A program made the position numbers and the translations under genes. The notes under the pieces are model-generated. The model saw only the letters and a program-made list of their open reading frames with translations, made no database searches and was not told where the DNA came from. 57,333 nt of DNA from Candidatus Omnitrophota bacterium (lineage in GTDB: Bacteria > Omnitrophota > Gorgyraeia > Zapsychrales > Fredricksoniimonadaceae): NCBI GenBank assembly GCA_903861305.1, contig CAIOTT010000045.1, positions 1-57,333 on the forward strand, given 5' to 3'. Below, piece by piece: positions 44,343 to 52,858 of the stretch. The number at the start of each line of letters is the position of its first letter. Position 1 is the stretch's first letter.

Positions 44343-45203
44343 ATGGAAGAGCTCAAAAAACACAAGATCCACGCTGACATAGACGAGAAAAAGCTTCATC
44401 ACGCCGCGGTTGAAGAAGCGCCCGCCGCGGATGATGCGGATACCGATACCGACGATGCTGAAGAAACCGAAACGGTCGTCGTCAAGAAAGTCAAAAAACA
44501 TACCCGTTCCCGCAAGGTCGTTGAAGAAGAGAACGTTAAAACAGGCCCTTCGATCAACGAGAAGCTGAAGATCGCGGCGCATGTGTCGATGTCAACGGCC
44601 GAGCGCATCATCGGCGGTCTCACCAATGCCTATCAAAGCGTGTTCGTCGCACCTGAGGCGACCAAGGAGAATTTTCTCAAGGAACAGGGCTACAAATTCT
44701 TCCAGAAGGGTGATTTTGAGAAGGCCCGTGACAGTTTTCTCGAATACCTTGATACCGGTAAAGACCAGGACGCCGACCTTCTCTATATGATCGGTGTTTG
44801 CCACAAGAATCTCGACGAGTTCAAGGAGGCCCTGGAGTATCTGCGCAAAGCCGAAAAACTCGAGGCTGAAGACCCGAACATCATCACCGAGATCGGGGAC
44901 TGCCTCCTGACGCTCGAAGAATACCCCGAAGCCATCAGTTATCTGCTGAAGGCCGCGGATATCCATCCGGACCATGCCGATATTTATTACCATCTGGGCA
45001 CCTGCCACGAGAAGACCGAGCAGGTTGAAGAGGCCAAGAAATTCTACAAGAAAGCGATCGACCTGGAGCCGCGCGAGGCTGTGTATTATCAGGCGCTCGG
45101 ATTTTTGTATGAGAGCACCGGCAATCACAAGGACGCCATCGTCTGTTTCAAAAAAGCCATGGACATGGAAAAAGGTAAAAAACGGGGGGGGTCTAAACAA
45201 TGA
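44343..45203 (+). CDS. mamA: Magnetosome TPR protein MamA with charged N-terminal extension
   Basis: A 286-residue protein. Residues about 100-280 hold roughly five tetratricopeptide repeats (GYKFFQKGDFEKARDSFLEY; LYMIGVCHKNLDEFKEALEY; YYHLGTCHEKTEQVEEAKKF; ALGFLYESTGNHKDAIVCF), as in MamA, which coats magnetosomes and recruits other proteins. The first 80 residues are an unusual charged segment: acidic (DDADTDTDDAEETET) then basic (KKVKKHTRSRK), absent from the roughly 217-residue alphaproteobacterial MamA. The gene ends in a run of eight G and overlaps mamQ by 4 bases. Confidence 0.86.
   Translation: MEELKKHKIHADIDEKKLHHAAVEEAPAADDADTDTDDAEETETVVVKKVKKHTRSRKVVEEENVKTGPSINEKLKIAAHVSMSTAERIIGGLTNAYQSVFVAPEATKENFLKEQGYKFFQKGDFEKARDSFLEYLDTGKDQDADLLYMIGVCHKNLDEFKEALEYLRKAEKLEAEDPNIITEIGDCLLTLEEYPEAISYLLKAADIHPDHADIYYHLGTCHEKTEQVEEAKKFYKKAIDLEPREAVYYQALGFLYESTGNHKDAIVCFKKAMDMEKGKKRGGSKQ
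45184..45191 (+). repeat. Poly-G tract (G8) at the end of mamA
   Basis: Eight consecutive G encode Gly residues just before the mamA stop and lie 8 bases upstream of the mamQ start, where they may also act as ribosome-binding sequence. See the G9 run at the end of cheR. Confidence 0.6.
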
Positions 45204-45994
45204 GTTTGATATCAGACTCCGTCAAGAAACTTTTCCCCAGCGAGCTCGGCGAGCTAAGGCCTGTCGGGAAACACTGGTGGGAGAAGATCGACTTTTCGAA
45301 CCTTGAAAGCCGGGAAGGCCTGCTGATCGGGATATTTGCAGCGGTGCTCGTATTATCGGGGATCTATTACTATAACAGGTTCGTGGACCTGTCACGGTTC
45401 ACGGAAATGGAACAGCACCAGATCGAGGTGCAGATGCAGCGCAAGCGCAACCTCGCCATCAACCTGGCCAAGATGGTCATCGCGTACGCCGAGCACGAGA
45501 GGATGATGTTCCAGTACATGGCGGACAAACGCGCGGACACGCTCAACAAGTCGGATGTGATCATGGCCGCGCTCAAGCAGGGCGGGCTTGCGGACCTGGC
45601 CAACATCAAGCCGGAACACGTTGAAGGCGCGCTTTCAAAATTCATGGCCATTGCCGAGGCGTATCCTGACCTTAAACTGAGCCAGAATTTCCAGAAGCTG
45701 ATGGACGCGCTGATCGTCAGCGAAGACCGTATTGCGGCCAGCCGCATGGAATACAACAAGGCGGCGAGCGTTTTCCATACCGCTGTGCGTAATTTTCCCG
45801 GCTGTATCTATGCCTTCGTTTTCGGTTATAAGGAGAAGATGTTCCATTACGCGCAGGTCGATGAAGATGTCATGAACCCCAAGGTCGTACCTTACCGGGT
45901 TTTAGGTAATCCGGATGATATTCAGTACCAGGACCCAAAGCCTACAGTTTCAGCATCCCCGGCGCAAGTCAATGCGTTAAACGCTGGTAAATAA
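45200..45994 (+). CDS. mamQ: Magnetosome LemA-family protein MamQ
   Basis: A 264-residue protein of the LemA fold: one membrane helix (about 38-60, GLLIGIFAAVLVLSGIYYYN) followed by a long helical region (QMQRKRNLAINLAKMVIAYAEHERMMF; LSQNFQKLMDALIVSEDRIAASRMEYNKA; FHTAVRNFPG), the last matching the LemA signature. MamQ is required for magnetosome membrane formation in alphaproteobacteria. The helix is preceded by about 37 residues, unlike many LemA proteins. Starts in an ATGA overlap with mamA. Confidence 0.88.
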   Translation: MSLISDSVKKLFPSELGELRPVGKHWWEKIDFSNLESREGLLIGIFAAVLVLSGIYYYNRFVDLSRFTEMEQHQIEVQMQRKRNLAINLAKMVIAYAEHERMMFQYMADKRADTLNKSDVIMAALKQGGLADLANIKPEHVEGALSKFMAIAEAYPDLKLSQNFQKLMDALIVSEDRIAASRMEYNKAASVFHTAVRNFPGCIYAFVFGYKEKMFHYAQVDEDVMNPKVVPYRVLGNPDDIQYQDPKPTVSASPAQVNALNAGK

Positions 45995-46004
45995 GGATTA
46001 CATC

Positions 46005-47807
46005 ATGGCGTTGAATATTCAGAAATCGTTCCAGGAAGAAGGCTTGAAGCACTTCAAGAGCTTCCCGTTCATGGAGGCGGCCATTGCGCTGGTGGTGATC
46101 ATCGTGCTGGCGGCGCTCTTCATTGATTCGCGCAATATGCCTACGCACACGGCGCCGCGCCTGGCGCAGTCCGGCGGGACCAATGCGATCGAATTTGACG
46201 GCATTACGGTCAATCCTGTCATCGCGAAGGACTTTAACCTGCCGCAGGTGGCCGGGGTCCTGGTCAACGATGTCCCCAAAGGTTCCGCGCGCCGTATTTT
46301 CGATATCCGCCGCGGTGACGTTATCCTTAAATACAACGCTGTCGATGTCCAGTCCGCCAGCCATTTGTCATACCTGATGTCCCAGAGCAAGCCCGGTGAC
46401 AAGGTCAGTTTCATCATCGCACGTAACGGGCAGAACCTGACCATGTCGGACCGTATCCCGGTGAACGCCGGTGTCGACCTTTTTGGGCCCAGCGGGCGCA
46501 ATATCCTGGTCGTTCTGGTCATTGTCGCGATAACGTTCACGATGCTGTTCCTGAATCTATTCAACCGTACGGTGTGTGTGACGCTTGGCGCGGTGCTGAT
46601 GTTGCTGGCGGGTACCGCATTCGGTTTTTATAACCAGTCGGAGGCATTTGACGCTATCCGCATGAGCCCGATCTTTATTTTTATGGGCATGAGCATTTTT
46701 GCCATTTTTCTTGATGACCTGCGATTCTTTGAGTATGTGTCCAAACGGATCATTGTCACCTTGAAGGCAGACACGATCAAGGTCATCTTCGCGTTGTGTA
46801 TCATGACGTTCATTGCTTCGGCGCTGGTCAACAACATGTCGGTCATTTTGGTCATCATCCCCATCACGATCTACGCGTCCAAGGGGATGGGGTTTGAGCC
46901 CATTCCCGTTGTGATCGCCGAGATCATTGCGTCCGTCATGGGCGGGAACATGACGCCGATCGGTGATTTTTCTAATATGCTGATGGCTTCGAGCGCGGGG
47001 CTGACATTCCTGGATTTTTTGATCGTCATGGGGCCGATATGCTGTCTTTTTCTGGCAGGGTTCCTATGGTACCTCTGGTTCTTTGAATTGAGGCATGAGG
47101 CCAGGCCAAGTTCGGCCAAGCTCCAGAAAGCTTTCCTTCAGAAGATGGAGCAGGATATCAAGACGATGAAAATGGACTGGCCGAGGATCAAGCGGGTGCT
47201 TTATATTTTGGGCGCGGTGCTTCTGGCGTTCATGATATTGCCGTTCTTCAAGGTGCATTTGGCGCCGATCGCTTTAGGCGGCGGGTTCCTTTTGCTGGCT
47301 ATCGAGAACCATAAGGCGAAAGATGTCATCAAGCGCATCAGCCTGACCGACATGCTGTTCTTTATCGCGCTCTTCCTGATCGTTGGCGGCGCGCTTTATT
47401 CGGGCCTGCTGAAGGTGGTGTCCAATGCGCTTATTGCGATGGCCATGGGCGACAAGATCCTTTATCCCATCCTTCTGATGCTGACCATGGCGGTTTTTAC
47501 GGCCGTGATGAACGCAGGGCCTGCTATGGCCTTCCTTGTTCCCATTGTCATGCATTCCGGGTTCGCGGATTTTACGGACGTCGTGTGGTGGGCGCTCAAC
47601 CTGGGCTCGATCGCCGGGGCGTGCGCGTGCATTTCCGGGGCCAGTGCCGGCATTATTTCGCAAACATTGATGGAAGAGCTGGGCAATGACCTTAAACATA
47701 AGGAAGGGTTGACCTTTGTCAGTTACGCGCGGCGCGGCTTGCCCGTTGCCGGCATGATCCTTCTTGTTTCGACGGTATATATTATTTTCTTAAGCATCAT
47801 CCCCTGA
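46005..47807 (+). CDS. mamN: PDZ-MamN fusion: transporter of the ArsB/NhaD (CitM) superfamily
   Basis: A 600-residue protein. Membrane helix at about 24-42, then a PDZ domain on the magnetosome lumen or periplasmic side (about 60-148: GITVNPVIAKDFNLPQVAGV, FDIRRGDVILKYNAVDV). From about 163 to the end come roughly eleven helices of the ion transporter superfamily (SALVNNMSVILVIIP; GGNMTPIGDFSNMLMAS; NAGPAMAFLVPIV). MamN of alphaproteobacteria (about 437 residues) resembles Na+/H+ antiporters and may remove protons released during magnetite formation, but has no PDZ. Fusing the antiporter to PDZ, as in the neighbouring MamE/MamP-like proteins, could anchor it to the crystal-forming complex. 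Follows mamQ by 10 bases. Confidence 0.85.
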   Translation: MALNIQKSFQEEGLKHFKSFPFMEAAIALVVIIVLAALFIDSRNMPTHTAPRLAQSGGTNAIEFDGITVNPVIAKDFNLPQVAGVLVNDVPKGSARRIFDIRRGDVILKYNAVDVQSASHLSYLMSQSKPGDKVSFIIARNGQNLTMSDRIPVNAGVDLFGPSGRNILVVLVIVAITFTMLFLNLFNRTVCVTLGAVLMLLAGTAFGFYNQSEAFDAIRMSPIFIFMGMSIFAIFLDDLRFFEYVSKRIIVTLKADTIKVIFALCIMTFIASALVNNMSVILVIIPITIYASKGMGFEPIPVVIAEIIASVMGGNMTPIGDFSNMLMASSAGLTFLDFLIVMGPICCLFLAGFLWYLWFFELRHEARPSSAKLQKAFLQKMEQDIKTMKMDWPRIKRVLYILGAVLLAFMILPFFKVHLAPIALGGGFLLLAIENHKAKDVIKRISLTDMLFFIALFLIVGGALYSGLLKVVSNALIAMAMGDKILYPILLMLTMAVFTAVMNAGPAMAFLVPIVMHSGFADFTDVVWWALNLGSIAGACACISGASAGIISQTLMEELGNDLKHKEGLTFVSYARRGLPVAGMILLVSTVYIIFLSIIP

Positions 47808-47821
47808 GGAGCCTGAAAAGA

Positions 47822-48838
47822 ATGTCAGACACGAAAGAAGTTACGTACGATTGGTGGAGTTACGCGAAAATAGGCGGGCTCATCCTGTTGATCATCATCG
47901 GGCTCGTGGCCATGTTCACGCCCTCGAAAACGCCTGTTTCGCAATCGTTGTCGACCATGCAGGCCGCGTTGCAGGGTGGTGTTGTGCCGCAAGGACCAGG
48001 GGCCGCGGCTGATCTTCCGGCATGGTGGATCCTTCTTTTCACAGGCTTTGCCATTGGTTGCTATGGCACCATCGTAGGTATTGGCGGCGGGCCGATCATC
48101 CTGCCGTTGCTGGTTTTTTTCTATGGGTGGGAGAATGAGCTCCTTGTGGCCACATCGCTTTTCATTGTTTTTCTGAACGCCGGTTCCGGATGCCTGGGTT
48201 ATTCGATGCAAAAACGGATCGACTACAAGGGCGGTATCAAGTTCACCCTCGCGGCCATGCCGGGCGCGTTGATCTCGAGCTTCACACACCATTTGATCAA
48301 CCTGACGTTCTTCAATGTCATTTTCGGGATATTCCTGATCTTCCTGGCGTTTTATACCATTTTCAGCATCAACAACCTTGACAAGTCAGCCGAGCAGGAA
48401 AAAGTGCTCCTCAAAGAGGCCAAGGCCGGCGGTTTCCGCCGTGTCAGGTTCATGGATAATTTCGGCGTCAAGTATGACTTCTATTCCAACGACAAGTTGG
48501 GTGTGGCCATGAACCTTCTGCTGGGCTTCTTCTGCGGATTCCTGGGAATTGGCGGCGGCGTGTTCCAGGTCCCGATCCTTATTTTTTTATTGCGCTATCC
48601 GTCACATATTGCGACGGCAACAAGCCATTTTGTTACGCTGCTGACGTGCGCGATCGCCTTAATGCCGCATATATTCCTCGGCAATGTCTGTTATGCCGAG
48701 GCCATCTGGATGGGGGTTGGGGTCATCGTGGGAGCTCAAGTGGGGGCGCGGATCGCGCCGAAGCTGAATACAAAAGTCACGCTATATCTGTTCGTGGTCA
48801 TTTTGATCGTCCTGGCGATAAAGTTATTTTTGGTATAG
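47822..48838 (+). CDS. TauE/SafE-family transporter, equivalent to the C-terminal half of MamO
   Basis: A 338-residue membrane protein with about eight or nine helices and the duplicated family motif (GCYGTIVGIGGGPIILPLLVFF and GFLGIGGGVFQVPILIF). In alphaproteobacteria the TauE domain is fused behind the degenerate protease of MamO; here it stands alone and no second protease gene is in the window. It follows the MamN-like gene by 14 bases. The N-terminal 65 residues contain one extra helix and a Gln/Gly/Ala-rich linker (MQAALQGGVVPQG). Substrate unknown: sulfite or organosulfonate in the general family, proposed metal or ion role in magnetosomes. Confidence 0.85.
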   Translation: MSDTKEVTYDWWSYAKIGGLILLIIIGLVAMFTPSKTPVSQSLSTMQAALQGGVVPQGPGAAADLPAWWILLFTGFAIGCYGTIVGIGGGPIILPLLVFFYGWENELLVATSLFIVFLNAGSGCLGYSMQKRIDYKGGIKFTLAAMPGALISSFTHHLINLTFFNVIFGIFLIFLAFYTIFSINNLDKSAEQEKVLLKEAKAGGFRRVRFMDNFGVKYDFYSNDKLGVAMNLLLGFFCGFLGIGGGVFQVPILIFLLRYPSHIATATSHFVTLLTCAIALMPHIFLGNVCYAEAIWMGVGVIVGAQVGARIAPKLNTKVTLYLFVVILIVLAIKLFLV

Positions 48839-48895
48839 GGCCCGAACGAATAATATATAACTTGCGGTAACAGAATTGAGACCGGGGGGTGCAAC

Positions 48896-49072
48896 ATGGA
48901 ATTTTCACTGGCATTCGTAGCTGTTCTTGTCCTTGAGATCGTGGCCATTGTGGATGTGTTACGCAGTTCTCTATCGGGCACAAAGAAACTGCTCTGGGCT
49001 GCCCTTATCATCATTGTCCCTGTGGTCGGATTTATTCTATATTTTCTGTTAGGCCGTCCTGAAAAACTGTAA
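48896..49072 (+). CDS. PLDc_N-type small membrane protein
   Basis: A 58-residue protein starting at ATG 48896 after a G6 tract that serves as ribosome-binding site. Two membrane helices (FVAVLVLEIVAIVDVLRSS; LLWAALIIIVPVVGFILYFLLGR) with the pattern W-x-x-x-I-I-x-x-P-x-x-G-x-x-x-Y-x-x-x-G-R of phospholipase D N-terminal (PLDc_N) domains, which also occur as free peptides. Some are anchors for other proteins. Its role in this cluster is unknown. Confidence 0.8.
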   Translation: MEFSLAFVAVLVLEIVAIVDVLRSSLSGTKKLLWAALIIIVPVVGFILYFLLGRPEKL

Positions 49073-49083
49073 AGCGAGGCGTC

Positions 49084-49659
49084 ATGAAGAGAGAAACGCT
49101 TATCACCCTGAGCGCGATAATATTTTTTATCATGATCCTGATCGCGCTGTTCACAAATAGCAGTGTTCAGGATGCGTCGCTTGACACGCTCCATGAGATC
49201 AAAACAGCTGATGCATGGAAACAGCAGGCCGCGCTCGTACCGGGTGTCAATTGCCCTGTGCCGCAGCAGGGGGGTGCTCAGGGTTATTATCCCTATCAGC
49301 AAGGCCAGGGGATGCAGCAGGTCGCGGCTCCCGTTATTGCCCAGGGGCAGGCTGCGCCTGAGTTGATCAAATACATGGGCACTGAGGTCATTGAGGTCGG
49401 TGGCGGTAAGGTCAAGATCACGGGGGTCATGGGTAATTCCTGGGCCGCAAAATCGGGCCTGGAGGCCGGTGATATCCTTTTGTCGTTCGATACGCAGCCG
49501 ATCACCAGCCTGGCCCAGTTCAAAGATCAATTGGCCAAGGTGCCGCCTGAAAAAGATTACAAGATCACGTATTTACGCGGCGCACGGAAGAAAAAGGGCA
49601 TCATTTTTATCGGTGAAGGTGAAATGGAAGGCTTTTTGCCGATCCCGCAGGCGAAGTAG
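49084..49659 (+). CDS. Second membrane-anchored single-PDZ protein
   Basis: A 191-residue protein: membrane helix (about 7-24), a Gln/Gly/Tyr-rich linker (GVNCPVPQQGGAQGYYPYQQ), and a PDZ domain (about 95-180; AKSGLEAGDILLSFDTQPITS). The PCP-like cysteine and Gln-rich linker recall the CPMPTRAM units in the DiNase protein. No haem motif. Similar to the PDZ end of MamE, so another MamE/MamP partner (inference). Confidence 0.8.
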   Translation: MKRETLITLSAIIFFIMILIALFTNSSVQDASLDTLHEIKTADAWKQQAALVPGVNCPVPQQGGAQGYYPYQQGQGMQQVAAPVIAQGQAAPELIKYMGTEVIEVGGGKVKITGVMGNSWAAKSGLEAGDILLSFDTQPITSLAQFKDQLAKVPPEKDYKITYLRGARKKKGIIFIGEGEMEGFLPIPQAK

Positions 49660-49712
49660 AAGATTTCTTAAAAAAGACTTTTGAAAACGCCCCGGCAAGA
49701 TATGATGATGGC

Positions 49713-50048
49713 ATGTTCAAGCAAAAACTGGCTTCATTTTTGACCGAGGCTGCGCGCGAGGGTATCAGTAAGCTCGATAAAGATTCGCCGGCAGCCCGGG
49801 AACTTGGTACCCTTGATGTGGATGTCGTCCTTAAGGAAGATATTCATCAGATCTGTGAAGCGATCACTTTTCCCGAGATCATGAGGGTCCTTTCTCTCGG
49901 GGCGACGATCAAACTTGGCTCGGGAGATACGCAGCGCGCCAAGGACGATATCAAGAAGATGGCCCTGGTCATTGAGGACAGGATCACGCAGAGGCAGGGG
50001 AAGTTAAGGCTTCCTTCATCATGCCGTGATCTGTTATTTAATCTATAA
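49713..50048 (+). CDS. Hypothetical protein in the magnetosome operon
   Basis: A 111-residue soluble-looking protein of mixed helical character (KLASFLTEAAREGISKLDK; QICEAITFPEIMRVLSLGA; DTQRAKDDIKKMALVIEDRI). No membrane segment or known motif. It follows the PDZ gene by 53 bases and precedes the AmaP-like gene by 14. Function not assigned. Confidence 0.7.
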   Translation: MFKQKLASFLTEAAREGISKLDKDSPAARELGTLDVDVVLKEDIHQICEAITFPEIMRVLSLGATIKLGSGDTQRAKDDIKKMALVIEDRITQRQGKLRLPSSCRDLLFNL

Positions 50049-50062
50049 GAGGAAGGCGTTAG

Positions 50063-50833
50063 ATGAAATCGTTGCTTGTAAAAGTTTTTATGATGCTTTC
50101 AGCGGCGTTCTGCATGCTGGAGGGGCTCGTCCTGATCGCGGTTGGCCTTGGTCGGCTTCCGTCTGAACAATTGCTGGCGGTCTATACCCGTTTGATGGCG
50201 GCGCCCAAATCCCTGACAACCGTCCTGGGTATCGGTGTGTTTTTTGTCCTGCTGGGCTTTATTCTTCTTATCCTTTCTTCTCGGACCAAGCCGGTCCCGC
50301 ATGAGATCCAGGTGGAGAAGGATGGCAAGGTCTTGAACATCCCTGAGAGGGCGGTCAAGGATTTTATCCTGCAGATCATCGCGCAGAATCCCTGCACTTC
50401 TGATGTTACGGTCGCTTTTGAGCGTAAGGAAAAAGATATCGAGATCGAGATATCCGCTTCACTTGACGGTGTTTCATCGATCTACAAAGAGTTGAACGAG
50501 ATCGAGGACGTCCTCAAGAGCGAGCTCGACCGGGTATTCGAGTGGAAGGCCTTCACGATCAGCTTCCATTTGCGCGGTATCGGGGTTGACCCTAAAAAGA
50601 AATATTTTGCCGCGGCGCCTGCTGCTGTAGCGATCGCTGCAGCGGTCGAACAGGTTTCCCCTGCCTCGGAAGAAAAGGTTGAAGCCACTGAAGAGCCTCT
50701 GCGATCTGTCTTGGTTTCCGAGGCCGATGAAGAGGATGAAAAACCCGTCAACGAACAGTTGTTGGCGCGCAAAACACCCAAAGAGAGCCCTAAAGCCAGT
50801 TCATTTTTCAGTAAAATTTTACTAGGAAGATAA
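50063..50833 (+). CDS. AmaP/Asp23-like membrane-anchored protein
   Basis: A 256-residue protein: two N-terminal membrane helices (about 4-28 and 50-74), an Asp23-like (DUF322) domain (about 85-178; GKVLNIPERAVKDFILQIIAQNP, ISASLDGVSSIYKELNEIEDVL) and an acidic Ala/Glu-rich tail (about 185-256). In Gram-positive bacteria AmaP anchors the envelope stress protein Asp23. Its presence in a magnetosome operon is unusual; it may bind the cytosolic face of the magnetosome membrane (inference). It overlaps feoB by one base. Confidence 0.78.
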   Translation: MKSLLVKVFMMLSAAFCMLEGLVLIAVGLGRLPSEQLLAVYTRLMAAPKSLTTVLGIGVFFVLLGFILLILSSRTKPVPHEIQVEKDGKVLNIPERAVKDFILQIIAQNPCTSDVTVAFERKEKDIEIEISASLDGVSSIYKELNEIEDVLKSELDRVFEWKAFTISFHLRGIGVDPKKKYFAAAPAAVAIAAAVEQVSPASEEKVEATEEPLRSVLVSEADEEDEKPVNEQLLARKTPKESPKASSFFSKILLGR

Positions 50834-52827
50834 TGGCGATCAGCCCCGCAGAAAGCCAACAGAGCCGTGTGCCCGAGGCGCATGGAAGCACGGGCGTGCC
50901 CCATGGCGCGCGTGTGAGGAAAGTTGCTATTGTCGGCCTTCCCAATACCGGCAAGACCCAGATATTCAACAACCTCACCGGCGAATACAGCATCGTTGCC
51001 AACTACCCCGGCACCACGATTGAAATGAGGCGCTCTGTCGTCATGATCAAGGACCAGCGTTACGAGGTCATTGATACACCGGGCCTGCATTGTTTATACA
51101 TCCATTCTGAAGAAGAGGTCGCTGTCCGCGACATGATCCTTGCGGAAGCGCCCGATGTTATTGTCCAGTGCCTTGATGCCAGCCAGTACAAACAGTCATT
51201 GCTTCTGACCGCGGAACTGCTGGAACTGGAAACGCCGATGGTCCTGGTGCTCAATGCCATGGATGAGGTCGGGCGTAAGGGGTTATGGGTCGATTCCACA
51301 CAGCTTGAGAAACTTCTTGGTATCCCTGTTGTCGAATCAGTGGCTTTGCGCGGCTTGGGCAAGGAAGAGCTGAAAGCCGCCATAGCAGCTGCCAGGAAGA
51401 GTTCCCTGAACGTCGCCTATGGGTTCAGGATCGAAAGCTTGATACTGGAACTTACTTCGGCGCTCCCTTTTTCGCTTGAATTCAAACACAAGATCGCAAC
51501 CCTCCTGTTGCAGAACGATCCTTTTTTGGAGAAGTACCTTGAGAAAAGAGTCGACGCCCAGGCGCTGACCCAACTGCGTTCGACGCTGGCGAATATTCGC
51601 GGGCAGGGCAAGGGCAACATTGCCCAGGCCATCAATGATAAACGCAACCGCTGGATCGACACGGTCGCCGCATCGGCTGTCAGGAAGCAAAAAATATCGT
51701 ACCAGGGGCTTTCACACTACGTCACCCAGGCCAGCCGCCAGCCGCTTTTTGGGATACCTATTTTCTTGTTCCTGATGGCGGTGGTATACCTTTCGGTAGT
51801 GTATGTCTCGGGAGCACTGGATAAACTCATCAATTTTGTGGCTGTTGCGCCCGTGACCGCCCTGATCACGTCTCTGTCCCTGCCTGTGTTCTGGAATGAC
51901 CTTCTGATCGGCAACCACGGCATCCTGACACTGGGGCTCTTTAACGCTATCTGCACGGTCCTTCCGATCCTTTCCGTGTTCTTCTTTATTTTTGGATGTT
52001 TTGAGGATAGCGGGTACATAACGAATTTTACGGTTTTGACCAAGACGATATTTGAAAAGATCGGGATACCCGGCAACGCCATTACATCGTTGGTCCTGGG
52101 TTTTGGCTGCAAGACCATGGCGACCCTCAGCACGCGCGGGCTTACGGTCAGGAAAGAGAAATTCATTGCTGTTTTTCTTATTGCCTTTGCCATTCCATGC
52201 TCGGCGCAGCTGGGGATCTCCATGGCTATCCTGGCGCGCGTGGGCCTGAGCGCTTTTTTGACCGTTTTTGTCGTGCTCATCCTTTGCGAGGTCGGGGCAG
52301 GGCTTTTGCTCAATACGATCCTTAAAGGACGGGACGCGAGCTGGTTTATTCAGGTCATCCCGCCATTGCGTTTCCCAAGCATGCGGGCGGTCTGCCGTAA
52401 GACCTACCACCGCATCGTCGATTTCCTGAAAGAAGCCCTTCCTATTTTTATTTTTTCGGCTGTAGGGTTGTTCATTTTTGACAAAACCGGCCTTTTGGGC
52501 CTTACCAAGCAGGCCATGACCCCCATGATCGTAAATTGGATGGGGCTTCCTAAAGATATCATTGATGTGTTCCTTCTGGCCCTTGCGCGGCGTGAAGCAG
52601 CCGCCGGGCTTATCCTCAAGATGGTCGATGCCGGTTCCCTGAACTATATCCAGTCCATTCTCGCGGTGATCGTGACAACGATATCATTCCCCTGCGTGGC
52701 GAACGTTATTGCCATCGGCAGGGAGATGGGGTGGAAAACAGCGCTCTTGATGACGACCCTTATCTTTGTTTCGTCATTCATCCTCGTTGGGGCGCTGCGG
52801 TGGGTATTGGTCCTTGTGTGTCACTGA
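50833..52827 (+). CDS. feoB: Ferrous iron transporter B, cluster-associated
   Basis: A 664-residue FeoB. Soluble G domain: G1 GLPNTGKT (35-42), G2 YPGTT (58-62), G3 DTPG (81-84), G4 NAMD. A helical regulatory domain follows, then about eight or more membrane helices with the two Gate segments, including GFGCKTMATLSTRGL and IPCSAQLG. The first Gate reads KTMA where E. coli has NVPA; the GFGC and CSA cysteines are conserved. It imports Fe(II). It has an N-terminal 30-residue polar extension and no separate feoA; the FeoA-like domain occurs in the downstream regulator. Magnetosome-specific feoB genes are known in other magnetotactic bacteria. Confidence 0.93.
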   Translation: MAISPAESQQSRVPEAHGSTGVPHGARVRKVAIVGLPNTGKTQIFNNLTGEYSIVANYPGTTIEMRRSVVMIKDQRYEVIDTPGLHCLYIHSEEEVAVRDMILAEAPDVIVQCLDASQYKQSLLLTAELLELETPMVLVLNAMDEVGRKGLWVDSTQLEKLLGIPVVESVALRGLGKEELKAAIAAARKSSLNVAYGFRIESLILELTSALPFSLEFKHKIATLLLQNDPFLEKYLEKRVDAQALTQLRSTLANIRGQGKGNIAQAINDKRNRWIDTVAASAVRKQKISYQGLSHYVTQASRQPLFGIPIFLFLMAVVYLSVVYVSGALDKLINFVAVAPVTALITSLSLPVFWNDLLIGNHGILTLGLFNAICTVLPILSVFFFIFGCFEDSGYITNFTVLTKTIFEKIGIPGNAITSLVLGFGCKTMATLSTRGLTVRKEKFIAVFLIAFAIPCSAQLGISMAILARVGLSAFLTVFVVLILCEVGAGLLLNTILKGRDASWFIQVIPPLRFPSMRAVCRKTYHRIVDFLKEALPIFIFSAVGLFIFDKTGLLGLTKQAMTPMIVNWMGLPKDIIDVFLLALARREAAAGLILKMVDAGSLNYIQSILAVIVTTISFPCVANVIAIGREMGWKTALLMTTLIFVSSFILVGALRWVLVLVCH

Positions 52828-52858
52828 CGTTGTAACGTAATCAGGAAGGCCACGCTTG

